A stretch of 64,000 nt of DNA from Pedobacter frigidisoli (GCF_004331675.1 NZ_SJSN01000017.1:1-64000); one strand, 5' to 3'. Counted from the first letter of the stretch, positions 44,985-54,775 are shown. Notes: a model not told the origin generated them from the sequence alone. Numbers and translations are program-made.

Positions 44985-46661
44985 TTATTTCTTTCCCTTA
45001 AAAATATCTAGGGCGCTTTGCAAATATAGTGCATAATCCTTTGCATCAAAGATTGCTCCTTGAGGTGCTACCAATGTATTTAAATCATGACCAGCTAAAA
45101 CATAAAATGGCTGTGAATTAGAATTATATTTTGATGCCTGAAAATCAGCATTCCACGCTCCTAAGTCTTCAGTATCCTTACGCAAAAATGAAGAATAATG
45201 AACTTGGCTAGTAGGAACCTTAGCAGATCTTTCATCAACATATAGCTGAATTAATACAAATTCTTCTTTAATTAAGCGGCCAACCTCAGGGTCGATCCAA
45301 ACATTATCTTCCATTTTTCGGCAATTTACACAAGCATGTCCTGTAAAATCTATGATCATAGGTTTATTTACTTTTTTGGCATAAGCAAGACCTTCATTTA
45401 AATCGAAAAATGCATTGAAACCACGCGGTGGATGAAGTACATCGCTATATTTAACTTTCGCTGGAAATTCGGAAGATGTGATTGATGCCTGAGTGCTACC
45501 TCCAAGGATGAAATCTTGTGTATTCATTGGTGGGGCTAAACCACTTAAAACACTTACCGGAGCACCCCATAATCCTGGTAAAATATATACGGCAAACGAA
45601 AAAGATAAGATAGCCAAAAACAGCCTTGGTACGGAAACGTAAGATAAATCACTGTCATGAGAAAATTTGATTTTTCCTAACAGATAAATTCCCATCAAAA
45701 TAAAAATAACAATCCATAAACAAAGGAAAATTTCTCTATCAAACCATTCCCAATGCCATACTAAATCTGCTGCTGATAAAAATTTTAAAGCTAAAGCCAA
45801 CTCCAAAAACCCCAAACACACCTTTACGCTGTTAAGCCAACCACCAGATTTAGGCATACTATTTAAAAAGCCTGGAAATATGGCCGATAATGTAAACGGT
45901 AAAGCCAAGGCTAAGGCGAAACCAAACATTCCAACTGCAGGGCCAAGCACGTTTCCTTTTGAACTGGCCTCAACCAATAATGTTCCAATAATTGGGCCTG
46001 TACATGAAAACGAAACTAAGGCCAGCGAGGCTGCCATAAAAAATATGCCACCCAACCCCTTGCTGTTATCTGCTTTTTGATCTATTTTATTTACAAATGA
46101 GCTTGGCAAGGTGATTTCGAAAGCTCCAAAAAAGGAAACAGCAAATACAATGAGGAGTATAAAAAATGCAAAATTAAACCAACCACTGCTGCTTAGTTCG
46201 TTAAGCTTACTTGAGCCAAAGAGTATGGTAATTAATAAACCAAAAACCACATAAATAACGATAATCGAAATTCCATAGAGAATGGCTTGCCCAATGCCTT
46301 TTTTTCTACTTCCCGCTTTTTTGGTAAAATAGCTTATCGTTAAAGGCACCATAGGAAAAATGCAGGGCATTAAAAAGGCTAAAAAACCGCCAAACAATCC
46401 TTTTATAAAAGTTTGCCAAAGGGTTAGCTTTTCTGCTGAAGTGCTTTTAGCTACGGTTTTTGCGACAGCTTTCGTTTCTTTCTTAACTGTGTCTTTTACA
46501 ATATTGTTAGCTGCACTGTCTTGTGCCGAGCCTACCTCGGTAAAAACCATGTCGCTTGGTGCCGTTGCGGTGGTATCCTGTATTACGGAGCCGTAACTTT
46601 TAATAGCTGGCAATGCTAAAAACATTGCTGCCATTAGTAATAATAATAAAACCTTTTTCAT
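44985..46661 (-). CDS. DsbD beta-gamma part: CcdA-like membrane domain with C-terminal thioredoxin
   Basis: A 558-residue inner-membrane electron transporter. After a signal peptide and Thr/Lys-rich linker come eight membrane helices at about 85-370, beginning FIKGLFGGFLAFLMPCIFPMVPLTI and including SLALVSFSCTGPIIGTLL, whose two cysteines are the redox pair of the membrane domain. The C-terminal thioredoxin-like domain has HACVNCRKMEDNVW with the CxxC near 445-448. It moves electrons from cytoplasmic thioredoxin to periplasmic disulfides. The DsbD N-terminal domain is encoded by the separate gene at 46809-47258 just upstream. Confidence 0.93.
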   Translation of the reverse strand: MKKVLLLLLMAAMFLALPAIKSYGSVIQDTTATAPSDMVFTEVGSAQDSAANNIVKDTVKKETKAVAKTVAKSTSAEKLTLWQTFIKGLFGGFLAFLMPCIFPMVPLTISYFTKKAGSRKKGIGQAILYGISIIVIYVVFGLLITILFGSSKLNELSSSGWFNFAFFILLIVFAVSFFGAFEITLPSSFVNKIDQKADNSKGLGGIFFMAASLALVSFSCTGPIIGTLLVEASSKGNVLGPAVGMFGFALALALPFTLSAIFPGFLNSMPKSGGWLNSVKVCLGFLELALALKFLSAADLVWHWEWFDREIFLCLWIVIFILMGIYLLGKIKFSHDSDLSYVSVPRLFLAILSFSFAVYILPGLWGAPVSVLSGLAPPMNTQDFILGGSTQASITSSEFPAKVKYSDVLHPPRGFNAFFDLNEGLAYAKKVNKPMIIDFTGHACVNCRKMEDNVWIDPEVGRLIKEEFVLIQLYVDERSAKVPTSQVHYSSFLRKDTEDLGAWNADFQASKYNSNSQPFYVLAGHDLNTLVAPQGAIFDAKDYALYLQSALDIFKGKK

Positions 46662-46749
46662 TTATGTGTTTTGTGTGTGTTTGTGGCCGTGAAATTAAGA
46701 ATAATTTTATAAACGATTAGTTTATAAACGGCTACACCAAGTAGATTTT

Positions 46750-46789
46750 ACTTTAAAAAGAAACAGTCCCGAGTTCTTCGGGACTGTTT
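46750..46789 (-). terminator. Terminator between DsbD-alpha and DsbD genes
   Basis: On the minus strand AAACAGTCCCGA pairs with TCGGGACTGTTT and is followed by CTTTTTAAAG. It lies 20 bases after the DsbD-alpha stop and can decouple it from the DsbD membrane gene. Confidence 0.75.
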
Positions 46790-46808
46790 GTAAATATTTT
46801 GGTATCAA

Positions 46809-47258
46809 TTATTTAACGGGAACGCTAAACTCTACTTCTTCTGGGGGAAGACATTGCCTATCGTTACAAACCATAAATTCTACCTTACCCTTAACGGCTG
46901 TAGTAGCTTTATTCAGTTTTATTTTCTGTTGGAAGATTACCGAACTCTCAAAATAACTAACATTCATTTTAAAAGTGCTCTCATACTTGGTGATGGCTTT
47001 TGGCTCAACTGTTTTTCCAACTAGGGTAAAATCTTTTGATGGGGAGAAAGTGAAAGTAGTTTTAACCGGTCCACCATCTTTTACGTTTTGAGAATAAATA
47101 TGCCATTTATCTTCAATGGTTGCTTTAATGTATAAAATAGCTTCTGTTTTGCTTACTTTTTTTGCGAAGTAAGACCAGGTAACCGGTTTCTCGATTTGAG
47201 CAGACGCTCCAAAAATGGTAAATAATACCATGGATAGCGCCAGTGTGATTCTTTTCAT
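46809..47258 (-). CDS. DsbD N-terminal (alpha) domain protein
   Basis: A 149-residue exported protein (signal ending FGASAQ) matching the periplasmic N-terminal domain of DsbD: KPVTWSYFAKKVSKTEAILYIKATIEDKWHIYSQ, GPVKTTFTF, and the terminal VEFMVCNDRQCLPPEEVEF, in which the CNDRQC pair is the redox-active dithiol that reduces partner proteins. In proteobacteria this is fused to the membrane domain; here it is a free protein encoded next to it. It begins 8 bases after the birA stop, suggesting cotranscription with birA. Confidence 0.9.
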   Translation of the reverse strand: MKRITLALSMVLFTIFGASAQIEKPVTWSYFAKKVSKTEAILYIKATIEDKWHIYSQNVKDGGPVKTTFTFSPSKDFTLVGKTVEPKAITKYESTFKMNVSYFESSVIFQQKIKLNKATTAVKGKVEFMVCNDRQCLPPEEVEFSVPVK

Positions 47259-47266
47259 TTGTGTGT

Positions 47267-48043
47267 TTATTTTGTGTGTGTAAATTCTATTTCCTTAAAG
47301 TTGAAAGAAACCAAACCATTAGCGGTGTTCATTTGCAATCGACCACTATCTTCAACTCCAATAATTGTACCTTCAAAAACCTCTCCATTTTGTTTATAAC
47401 TAGCCGACATTTCGAAGTTATACAGCCTTTTAAGGTAATCGTTTTGTAAAATACTATATTTTCCTGATCTCAAAATTAGGTAGTATTTTTCCATAAACAC
47501 AAATATTTTCTCCATAATATCCATCAAAGGCGTAACCTTTTGTAAAATTTGAATGACGGATGTGGCTTTATCGCTAATATTTTCGGCAAATTCTTGCTGA
47601 TTAATATTCAAACCGATGCCAATAACTGATGATTTTATGGAACTCCCTGTCAGTGTGTTTTCAATTAAAATACCACCTACTTTCTTGTTCAAATAATACA
47701 TATCATTTGGCCATTTTACTTTAATCCCACTGGGGATAAAATGAGAAAGAGCATCGCTAACAGCTAAACTAACGGCAATATTTAAATAAAACTGTTTATC
47801 CAAAGGTAAAAAAGAAGGTTTTAAATATATACTTGTGCTGATATTTTTCCCTGCCTGAGTTTGCCAAACGCTCTCTTGCTGCCCTCTACCCGCAAACTGA
47901 TTGTCTGCCATAATTACAGTGCCTTCTGCTAATGGCTCGGATTTTGACACCAAATCTTTCAAAAAGTTATTAGTAGAATCAACCTCTTTTAATTTGATTA
48001 AATTTTGACCAACAAATAGTGTCGAAAAAGTGTTATTTTGCAA
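47267..48043 (-). CDS. birA: Biotin--[acetyl-CoA-carboxylase] ligase, monofunctional
   Basis: A 258-residue biotin protein ligase without the N-terminal DNA-binding domain of E. coli BirA, so it should not act as a repressor. The catalytic domain begins IKLKEVDSTNNFLKDL, contains the biotinoyl-AMP loop FAGRGQQESVW near 50-60 and VKWPNDMYYLNKKVGGILIE with the catalytic Lys, then VIGIGLNINQ. A C-terminal SH3-like domain follows. The start codon is apparently TTG at 48043; no in-frame ATG gives a complete domain. Divergent from rsfS. Confidence 0.93.
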   Translation of the reverse strand: MQNNTFSTLFVGQNLIKLKEVDSTNNFLKDLVSKSEPLAEGTVIMADNQFAGRGQQESVWQTQAGKNISTSIYLKPSFLPLDKQFYLNIAVSLAVSDALSHFIPSGIKVKWPNDMYYLNKKVGGILIENTLTGSSIKSSVIGIGLNINQQEFAENISDKATSVIQILQKVTPLMDIMEKIFVFMEKYYLILRSGKYSILQNDYLKRLYNFEMSASYKQNGEVFEGTIIGVEDSGRLQMNTANGLVSFNFKEIEFTHTK

Positions 48044-48087
48044 GTGTTGAGTTTATATTATTGTAATTCCAAAATTAAATCATTTTA

Positions 48088-48462
48088 ATGGTAAAAAAGA
48101 AAATAGTAGCCCTTTCTACATACCTTTCTGAGTTAGCCGTTCTGGGCATTCAGGAAAAAAAAGGAGAAGATATTGTGCGGTTAGATCTAACGAATATTCA
48201 TACATCTGTAGCAGATTATTTTATTATCGCAAGCGCCAATTCTGGTACGCAAGTAAAAGCAATTGCCGATAGCGTTGAAAAAGAAATATATAAAGTTACC
48301 CAAGCAGACCCAAGACATAAAGAAGGTTTTGAATCTGCAGATTGGATTATCTTAGATTATTTTGATGTGGTTGTGCACATTTTTAAAACAGAAAAGCGCC
48401 ACTTTTATGGCATAGAAGAACTTTGGGGAGATGCAGAAAGCACAAATTATCAGAGCGCATAA
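48088..48462 (+). CDS. rsfS: Ribosome silencing factor RsfS
   Basis: A 124-residue protein that binds L14 and blocks subunit joining in starvation. The family pattern is complete: GEDIVRLDLTNIHTSVADYFIIASANSGTQVKAIADSVEKE at about 28-68 and GFESADWIILDYFDVVVHIFKTEKRHFYGIEELWGDAE at about 81-118. Normal length. It starts the plus-strand unit rsfS-ftsH, with ftsH 30 bases downstream, an order common in Bacteroidota. Confidence 0.95.
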   Translation: MVKKKIVALSTYLSELAVLGIQEKKGEDIVRLDLTNIHTSVADYFIIASANSGTQVKAIADSVEKEIYKVTQADPRHKEGFESADWIILDYFDVVVHIFKTEKRHFYGIEELWGDAESTNYQSA

Positions 48463-48492
48463 CCTATAGAACCACAATTTTGACAAAGACAG

Positions 48493-50520
48493 ATGAACGA
48501 TAATCAAAATACAAACGAAAACGGCAAACCGGGGAAGAAACTTCCAAACATTCCAAAGAAACCGCAAAAAGGATCGAAGTTTAATATTTTCTGGGTTTAC
48601 GCAGCCATTATAATTGCAATTGTTGCCGCACAGTTTTTTTTTACTAGCGATAGTGGCAAAAAAGTAACTTACGAAACTTTTGAGAGCCAAATGCTTTTAC
48701 CAGGTGATGTAGATAAAATTGTTGCTTACCAAACCGAAGATTTAGTTAAGGCTGAAGTGTATATAAATAAAGATAGCTTAGCTAAAAAAGCCATTTACAA
48801 AACGGATAAAAGCAAAAGCGCAATCAATTTATCGAATACACCTACGCCAACAGTTTATTTTGAAGTTGGTGGAAAGTTTTCGGATTTGGCAGCAAAATTA
48901 AAAGAATCTCAAGCCAGTTTACCTGCTGGCAGAAAAGCGATTTCTTTTCAAGCAGAAAATCGTAGCAACCCATTAGCAAGCTGGTTCTTAAGTATCATTT
49001 TACCAGTTTTACTTTTAATAGGATTCTGGATTTTTATGATGCGCAGAATGGGTGGCGGCGCTGGCGGCGGCGGACAAATTTTCAGCATTGGAAAATCTAA
49101 AGCAACCTTATTCGATAAGGAAAGCCAAGTTAATATTACATTTAATGATGTTGCTGGTTTAGAAGAAGCAAAAACTGAGGTAATGGAAATTGTAGATTTC
49201 CTTAAAAACCCTAAAAAATATACTGATCTAGGTGGTAAAATCCCGAAAGGCGCTTTATTGGTCGGTTCTCCAGGTACTGGTAAAACCCTATTGGCTAAAG
49301 CTGTTGCTGGCGAGGCTCAAGTTCCATTCTTCTCTTTATCAGGTTCTGATTTTGTTGAGATGTTCGTGGGCGTTGGTGCTTCTCGTGTGAGGGATTTATT
49401 CAAACAAGCGAAAGACAAATCACCATGTATTATTTTTATCGATGAGATTGATGCAATTGGTCGTGCTCGTGGAAAAAATGGTGTAATGGGTGGTAATGAT
49501 GAGCGTGAAAACACATTAAACCAGTTATTGGTTGAAATGGATGGTTTCGGCACAAACACACATGTAATTATTTTAGCGGCAACTAACCGTGCAGATGTTT
49601 TAGATAAAGCGTTACTAAGAGCTGGTCGTTTCGATAGACAAATTTATGTTGATTTACCGGATGTTATCGAGCGTAAACAAATTTTCGAAGTACACATTAC
49701 GCCGCTAAAAAAATCAGAAGAATTAGATACTGAATTTTTAGCAAAACAAACTCCTGGCTTCTCTGGTGCAGATATCGCAAATGTTTGTAATGAAGCAGCT
49801 TTAATTGCTGCTCGTAAGAATAAAACAGCTGTTGACAAACAAGATTTCTTAGATGCTGTTGATAGAATTGTTGGCGGTTTAGAAAAGAAAAACAAAATCA
49901 TCACCCCTAGTGAAAAACGAGCAATCGCTATTCATGAGGCTGGCCACGCAACGGTAAGTTGGTTATTAGAACATGCTGCGCCATTGGTTAAGGTTACAAT
50001 TGTTCCCCGCGGACAAAGTTTAGGTGCAGCTTGGTATTTACCAGAAGAACGCTTAATTGTTCGTCCACACCAAATGCTCGATGAAATGTGTGCTACAATG
50101 GGTGGTAGAGCTGCAGAAAAGGTAATGTTCGATACGATTTCTACTGGCGCATTAAGCGATTTAGAAAAAGTAAATAAACAAGCCAGAGCAATGGTTACCA
50201 TTTACGGTTTAAATGAAAAGTTAGGAAACATTACCTATTACGATTCATCTGGCCAAAATGAGTACAATTTTTCTAAACCATATTCTGAAGATACTGCCTT
50301 AACAATCGATAGAGAGATTTCTGCATTAATTGAGGGCCAATACCAAAGAGCAATAAGTTTATTACAAGAAAATAAAGATAAATTGATTCAATTGGCTGAT
50401 ATCTTAATCGAAAAAGAAGTTTTGTTTAAAGATGATTTAGAAGTAATTTTTGGTAAACGTTTGTTCGAAGCTCAAGGCGAAAGCGGAACTCCAGGACATA
50501 TTACTCCAGTAGAAGCATAA
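48493..50520 (+). CDS. ftsH: ATP-dependent zinc metalloprotease FtsH
   Basis: A 675-residue inner-membrane AAA+ protease. Two membrane helices (about 33-52 and 157-176) flank a periplasmic domain. The AAA module carries Walker [13 protein letters not shown] near 257-266, Walker [14 protein letters not shown], the pore motif [17 protein letters not shown], and the second-region [16 protein letters not shown]. The zinc site is [12 protein letters not shown] with HEAGH near 481-485, with the third ligand in the downstream [12 protein letters not shown] region. It degrades membrane and some cytoplasmic proteins. A strong terminator follows. Confidence 0.97.
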   Translation: MNDNQNTNENGKPGKKLPNIPKKPQKGSKFNIFWVYAAIIIAIVAAQFFFTSDSGKKVTYETFESQMLLPGDVDKIVAYQTEDLVKAEVYINKDSLAKKAIYKTDKSKSAINLSNTPTPTVYFEVGGKFSDLAAKLKESQASLPAGRKAISFQAENRSNPLASWFLSIILPVLLLIGFWIFMMRRMGGGAGGGGQIFSIGKSKATLFDKESQVNITFNDVAGLEEAKTEVMEIVDFLKNPKKYTDLGGKIPKGALLVGSPGTGKTLLAKAVAGEAQVPFFSLSGSDFVEMFVGVGASRVRDLFKQAKDKSPCIIFIDEIDAIGRARGKNGVMGGNDERENTLNQLLVEMDGFGTNTHVIILAATNRADVLDKALLRAGRFDRQIYVDLPDVIERKQIFEVHITPLKKSEELDTEFLAKQTPGFSGADIANVCNEAALIAARKNKTAVDKQDFLDAVDRIVGGLEKKNKIITPSEKRAIAIHEAGHATVSWLLEHAAPLVKVTIVPRGQSLGAAWYLPEERLIVRPHQMLDEMCATMGGRAAEKVMFDTISTGALSDLEKVNKQARAMVTIYGLNEKLGNITYYDSSGQNEYNFSKPYSEDTALTIDREISALIEGQYQRAISLLQENKDKLIQLADILIEKEVLFKDDLEVIFGKRLFEAQGESGTPGHITPVEA

Positions 50521-50545
50521 ATAAATAATTTCTATTATTACATTT

Positions 50546-50582
50546 GCTACCCTAGTTAATAAATTAGGGTAGCTTTTTTTTT
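50546..50582 (+). terminator. Rho-independent terminator after ftsH
   Basis: GCTACCCTA pairs with TAGGGTAGC around a 10-base AT loop and is followed by nine T. Its tail ends only 4 bases before the start codon of the LUD-domain gene. Confidence 0.92.
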
Positions 50583-50586
50583 AATA

Positions 50587-51231
50587 ATGAAGGATAATAC
50601 GACAGCGAAGGAACAAATACTAAAAAAGATAAGGAAAGCGCTTTTAGAAAAGCGTGAAAACCCTTATCCGAACTTAGAAGATAGCCCTTTATATAAAAAA
50701 AATACCGAGGAACTCGAAATTCTATTTGCAGAGCAACTTACGGCTGTATCGGGAAATTTTATCTTTTGCGAAGATGGCATCGATTTTTTTGAAAACATGC
50801 TCCAATTGGCTGATAAGTACAAATGGCGCAAAATTTATTGCTGGGAACCTGAACTTCAAGAATTTCTAACTAAATACGAATTTCCTTTTTACCAAACCGA
50901 TAAGGATTTTGAACAAGCAGAAGTGGGCATTACGCTTTGCGAAGCCTTAGTTGCCCGCAACGGAAGCGTGATGGTTACCAATCAGGGTGCAGCGGGCAGA
51001 AGATTAAGCATTTTCCCACATCATCATATTGTTATTGCCAGAACAAGTCAATTGGTTTTAGACCTTAAGGATGCGTTCCAAATGCTTAAAAATAGATATG
51101 GAAATCAAATTCCATCGATGATAAGCAACATTACTGGTCCAAGCAGAACCGCTGATATTGAGAAAACATTAGTATTGGGTGCACATGGTCCTAAAGAGCT
51201 TTTTGTTTTCTTGATTGATGATTTTGCTTAA
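50587..51231 (+). CDS. LUD-domain protein (LutC/YkgG-like)
   Basis: A 214-residue protein of the LUD family: EQILKKIRKALLEKRENPYPNLE at the start, then GITLCEALVARNGSVMVTNQGAAGRRLSIFPHHHIVIA near 117-154 and SMISNITGPSRTADIEKTLVLGAHGPKELFVFLID. The GPSRTADIE segment is the LUD hallmark. LutC participates in lactate oxidation with LutA/LutB, but no lutA or lutB is adjacent, so the role here may differ; this single-gene position behind ftsH is usual for Bacteroidota. Its ATG lies directly behind the ftsH terminator. Confidence 0.9.
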   Translation: MKDNTTAKEQILKKIRKALLEKRENPYPNLEDSPLYKKNTEELEILFAEQLTAVSGNFIFCEDGIDFFENMLQLADKYKWRKIYCWEPELQEFLTKYEFPFYQTDKDFEQAEVGITLCEALVARNGSVMVTNQGAAGRRLSIFPHHHIVIARTSQLVLDLKDAFQMLKNRYGNQIPSMISNITGPSRTADIEKTLVLGAHGPKELFVFLIDDFA

Positions 51232-51266
51232 AAAATTTCTGTTTCTAATTTATTAACCATATTTTT

Positions 51267-51295
51267 ATACTACATACCGATTTAGTATGCGGTAT
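51267..51295. promoter_or_regulatory. Candidate operator upstream of the KAS III-like gene
   Basis: CATACCGATTTAGTATG at 51273-51289 has inverted CATAC/GTATG arms 7 bases apart, and the wider segment has ATACCG and CGGTAT arms. It lies about 15 bases before the ATG of a ketoacyl-ACP synthase III-like gene, a typical place for a TetR-type operator. No regulator gene is adjacent. Confidence 0.4.
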
Positions 51296-51303
51296 TATAA
51301 TTT

Positions 51304-52383
51304 ATGAGCAAAGTGATAAATACAGTAATTGCCGGAACGGGAAGTTATATTCCTGAGAACATTATTTCTGGTAACGAATTTTTAAATTCTACTTTTTTTG
51401 AGAATGGATCTCAATTAGAAAAGGAAAATTCTGAGATCATTAATAAATTTTCTGAGATTACGGAAATTGTAGAACGTAGATACGTTTGTCCGGAACAATT
51501 GAGTAACCACATTGGCGCAATTGCTGCTGAAAAGGCAATTGAGAATGCGGGGATCGATAAAGAAACATTAGACTGTATTATCTTTTGCCATAACTTCGGA
51601 GACATCCCGGAGGGAAGCAATCGTATAGATATTTTACCATCGTTAGCTTCAAAAGTCAAGCAACAATTGGGTATTGTTAACCCAGATTGTGTTGCTTACG
51701 ATATCATTTTTGGCTGCCCGGGTTGGGTTCAAGGATCTATTCAGGCAGATTATTACATTAAAAGCGGTGATGCTAAACGTGTAATGGTTATTGGCGCTGA
51801 AACCTTGAGTAGAATCATCGATCCGCATGATCGCGATAGCATGATCTTTTCTGATGGTGCTGGAGCTGTTATTTTCGAAGCCAAGGAAGAAGCTGAGCAA
51901 AAGACTGGAATTTTAGCACATAAAACTGAAACTCATGCGGTAAACCATGGCAACCTTTTAATTATGGGCAAAGGTGCTCATCCAGAGGAAACCAATGGAA
52001 ACTTATACTTAAAAATGAATGGCCGAAAGCTGTATGAATTTGCAGTTGTACAGGTTCCGCAGGTGATTAAAAAAGCGATTGATAAGGCTGGATTGAGCGT
52101 AGAAGATGTGAACATCGTTTTTGTTCATCAAGCTAATGGTAAAATGGACACTGCAATAATGAAGCGCTTATTTAAGCTTTATGGCAAGGATACCGTTCCA
52201 GAAAACTTGGTTCCAATGACTATATCTTGGTTAGGAAATAGCTCTGTTGCAACAGTGCCAACTTTGCTCGATTTAGTGTTGAAAGAACAAGTTAAAGGCT
52301 ATAAGGTTAAAGCTGGAGATGTTGCTGTTTTTGCATCGGTGGGAGCGGGAATGCACATCAATGCATTTGTATATCGTTTTTAG
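51304..52383 (+). CDS. 3-oxoacyl-ACP synthase III (KAS III)-family protein
   Basis: A 359-residue thiolase-fold enzyme. The catalytic triad is visible: Cys in IIFGCPGWVQGS near 139, His in FVHQANGKMD near 276, and Asn in SWLGNSSVATVP near 308-313. The N-terminal half begins IAGTGSYIPENIISGNEF. It is not the usual FabH, whose active site typically reads ACAGF; the CPGW variant and an IVERRYV segment suggest another acyl-condensing function. It is a single gene with a palindromic site directly upstream. It converges with the TPR gene; the two stop codons overlap. Confidence 0.88.
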   Translation: MSKVINTVIAGTGSYIPENIISGNEFLNSTFFENGSQLEKENSEIINKFSEITEIVERRYVCPEQLSNHIGAIAAEKAIENAGIDKETLDCIIFCHNFGDIPEGSNRIDILPSLASKVKQQLGIVNPDCVAYDIIFGCPGWVQGSIQADYYIKSGDAKRVMVIGAETLSRIIDPHDRDSMIFSDGAGAVIFEAKEEAEQKTGILAHKTETHAVNHGNLLIMGKGAHPEETNGNLYLKMNGRKLYEFAVVQVPQVIKKAIDKAGLSVEDVNIVFVHQANGKMDTAIMKRLFKLYGKDTVPENLVPMTISWLGNSSVATVPTLLDLVLKEQVKGYKVKAGDVAVFASVGAGMHINAFVYRF

Positions 52384-53864
52384 TTTAAGCGCCTTAAACC
52401 AGCCTTAGCCTGACTTTCGATACTGCTTTCATATTCATGGTTTTTCATGGCTATAGCAAGATTAAAAGCCTCTTTTGCTTTGGCTACGTTTTTTCTATTT
52501 TCATAAACTTTACCAATTTGCAAAGCGGCATTCGCAGCAAAATAATGTTTTTGGTTTTTACCTAGATTAATGGTTGTTTGGTAAGCACTTAAAGCCTGAT
52601 CGTCTTTTCCCAAATCATCGTATATTCGCCCCAATCGATAATTAAACTCAATTTTATCACGATCGCTAGAAAAATCAGAGGTTTTTTTATCATCCAAAAC
52701 CTGCAAGGCCTTGGCAAAATAACCACCATCACATAATAGCCTAGCTTTTAAAAGATCAATTGCTGGAGTAGAAGCCGTTGCATCGTTTTTTGCCTGTTTA
52801 TCTTTCTCCATATAAGTATATCCATTGTTAATCGTCTTTGTCGCATAACTAGCATAAGCCGATTTATCATTTTTTAAAAGCGAGATCCATCCCAAATGGA
52901 TATTAGCATCCTTAATAAAATTTACGCCCTTATTCGTCTGCAAAAAGCGATTAAAATAAGTTGCAGCATTTAAATCTAGTTTATTAAGATGTGCAACACC
53001 TTCCAAATAATCAAGGTATGGAAATGGTTGATAAACGCCGCCTTCTGGTCTTTTCGATAAAATAGAAATCGCCTCCTCACTGTGCGCATTTTTGATGCAA
53101 ACATAACTTTGCAAGTAACTTTTTAATAAGCTCGTATCGGCAATTCGTTCGGTATATTTCATTGTTTTTGAATACGCCAGCGGACTATGCGCTACATCTG
53201 TAAGCACGTATGCATAATAGAAAACTACCTCTTCGTAAAATGGCTCGTAAGATGATTTTGGGAGATTATCTGCCAATTTCTCGAACATATTTAATCCATT
53301 TTGTAGGTTGCCTTTTATCCCAAATGTTGATAATGCTGTTTTTAATGCTCCATCTGGAAGATTTCCCAAAACCGCATTGATTAAACCCAATCCTTTTAAA
53401 TTTAGATGAAAGTTGGGAAACTTTTTAGCATTCTCTTGAAGTAGATTATTTGCCCTTTTTACTTCCATCGCGGCATTAAAATATTCACCAAAACGACCAC
53501 GAATTAATGCCCATTGCAAATTGATCTCTGCTTGCGCATACAGGTAATACGGAGAGCTCTTATCATCATCACTAATCTGATCCAAGCGTGATGATTTATT
53601 GCCCTTCAATCGATCGAAATCTGCCTTACTTTCTGAAGTGAGCACTGTAAAATAATCTACATAGTTTTCTAATAGCGGAATGATAGAATTATTGGGATGT
53701 TGTTTTTTTTCTGTCGAGATGTATGCCTTTGCATTACCCAGCTTTAATTCGAATATACTTCTGTAGGCATTTAGGCAATTGGTATTGAAATCGAAGTTGG
53801 CAAAGGAAGAAAAAGGAAATATTAGTAATGCAGCTAATGCACAAAAACGCAAGCTTTTAATCAT
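52380..53864 (-). CDS. Exported tetratricopeptide-repeat protein
   Basis: From ATG 53864 the protein has a signal peptide (MIKSLRFCALAALLIFPFSSFA); a longer start adds nine residues and hides it. The 494-residue product consists of helical repeats: AKAYISTEKKQHP, NLKGLGLINAVLGNLPDGALK, LDYLEGVAHLNKLDLNAATYFNRFLQ, then clear TPRs at the end (FNYRLGRIYDDLGKDDQALSAYQTTINLG and AANAALQIGKVYENRKNVAKAKEAFNLAI). It is likely periplasmic or outer-membrane associated and acts as a protein-binding scaffold. Partner unknown. Confidence 0.85.
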   Translation of the reverse strand: MIKSLRFCALAALLIFPFSSFANFDFNTNCLNAYRSIFELKLGNAKAYISTEKKQHPNNSIIPLLENYVDYFTVLTSESKADFDRLKGNKSSRLDQISDDDKSSPYYLYAQAEINLQWALIRGRFGEYFNAAMEVKRANNLLQENAKKFPNFHLNLKGLGLINAVLGNLPDGALKTALSTFGIKGNLQNGLNMFEKLADNLPKSSYEPFYEEVVFYYAYVLTDVAHSPLAYSKTMKYTERIADTSLLKSYLQSYVCIKNAHSEEAISILSKRPEGGVYQPFPYLDYLEGVAHLNKLDLNAATYFNRFLQTNKGVNFIKDANIHLGWISLLKNDKSAYASYATKTINNGYTYMEKDKQAKNDATASTPAIDLLKARLLCDGGYFAKALQVLDDKKTSDFSSDRDKIEFNYRLGRIYDDLGKDDQALSAYQTTINLGKNQKHYFAANAALQIGKVYENRKNVAKAKEAFNLAIAMKNHEYESSIESQAKAGLRRLN

Positions 53865-53969
53865 TCGGGAATTATTATAGTTTGGCGCCACTACTTTTCG
53901 GGTAGCAGAAATTCACATTTAAACAAATATCTAAATTTAACGCTAAAATCTTATTCTTGTTTTGCGTAA

Positions 53970-54005
53970 AAACAAAAAACGTCCTGATTTTCATCAGAAC
54001 GTCTT
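53970..54005 (-). terminator. Rho-independent terminator after zinc-ribbon gene
   Basis: On the minus strand GACGTTCTGAT pairs with ATCAGGACGTT around GAAA and is followed by a T run. It lies 24 bases after the stop of the C4-zinc-ribbon gene. Confidence 0.88.
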
Positions 54006-54028
54006 TTAATAATTTTAAAGATTGCTAC

Positions 54029-54775
54029 CTAAGAAGCCTCTGCTACTTCAACTGTTAAAGCCTCATCAACCAAGATACGTCCGCAATGCTCGCAAACGAT
54101 AATTTTTTTACGTTGACGAATATCTAACTGACGTTGAGGTGGAATTTGGTTAAAACAACCTGAACAAGAATCACGGTCGATAGTTACAACAGCTAAACCG
54201 TTAATTGCATTCTTGCGTAAACGTTTGTAAGCAACCAATAATCTTTCGTCGATAGTTGGCTCAGCTTTATCAGCTTTCTTTTGTAAATCTTGCTCTTCCT
54301 TTTCAGTTTCTGCAGTAATTACATCCAATTCGCCTTTTTTAACATCTAAATCTTTTTTTCTACCATCTAATTCAGCTTTTGCAGCTTCATAGATTTCAGT
54401 TTTAGAAGTAATCTCGAAACCATGTTCTTTAATTTTCTTTTCAGAAACTTGGATATCTAAACCTTGAATCTCAATTTCTTTTGTTAAAGCATCGTATTCA
54501 CGGTTGTTTTTAACATCTTTTAATTGAGTATCGTATCTTTTGATTGCTGCTTGAGCATCTTTGATTGTATTTTTGCGAGTTACGATTGAATCCTCAAGAT
54601 CATCTAGCTCACCTTTGATTTTTGAAATTCTAGTTTCTAATCCTAAAACATCATCTTCTAAATCGGCAACTTCCATTGGTAATTCGCCACGTACTTGGCG
54701 GATTTTATCAATTTTTGTGTGGATATTTTGTAATTCGTATAAAGCTTTTAGCTTTTGTTCTACGGTTTGTTCCAT
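54029..54775 (-). CDS. CdsZ/DUF164-like coiled-coil protein with C4 zinc ribbon
   Basis: A 248-residue protein: a long coiled coil at about 5-185 (VEQKLKALYELQNIHTKIDKI, DLEDDVLGLETRISKIKGELDDLED, KDVKNNREYDALTKEIEIQ) and a C-terminal zinc ribbon in which CSGCFNQIPPQ and IVCEHCGRILVDE supply four cysteines. This is the zf-RING_7/DUF164 family, linked in some bacteria to translation-related functions. Its ATG overlaps the stop of the Nif3-like gene by one base (TAATG), so the pair is translationally coupled, an arrangement common in many bacteria. Confidence 0.92.
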   Translation of the reverse strand: MEQTVEQKLKALYELQNIHTKIDKIRQVRGELPMEVADLEDDVLGLETRISKIKGELDDLEDSIVTRKNTIKDAQAAIKRYDTQLKDVKNNREYDALTKEIEIQGLDIQVSEKKIKEHGFEITSKTEIYEAAKAELDGRKKDLDVKKGELDVITAETEKEEQDLQKKADKAEPTIDERLLVAYKRLRKNAINGLAVVTIDRDSCSGCFNQIPPQRQLDIRQRKKIIVCEHCGRILVDEALTVEVAEAS

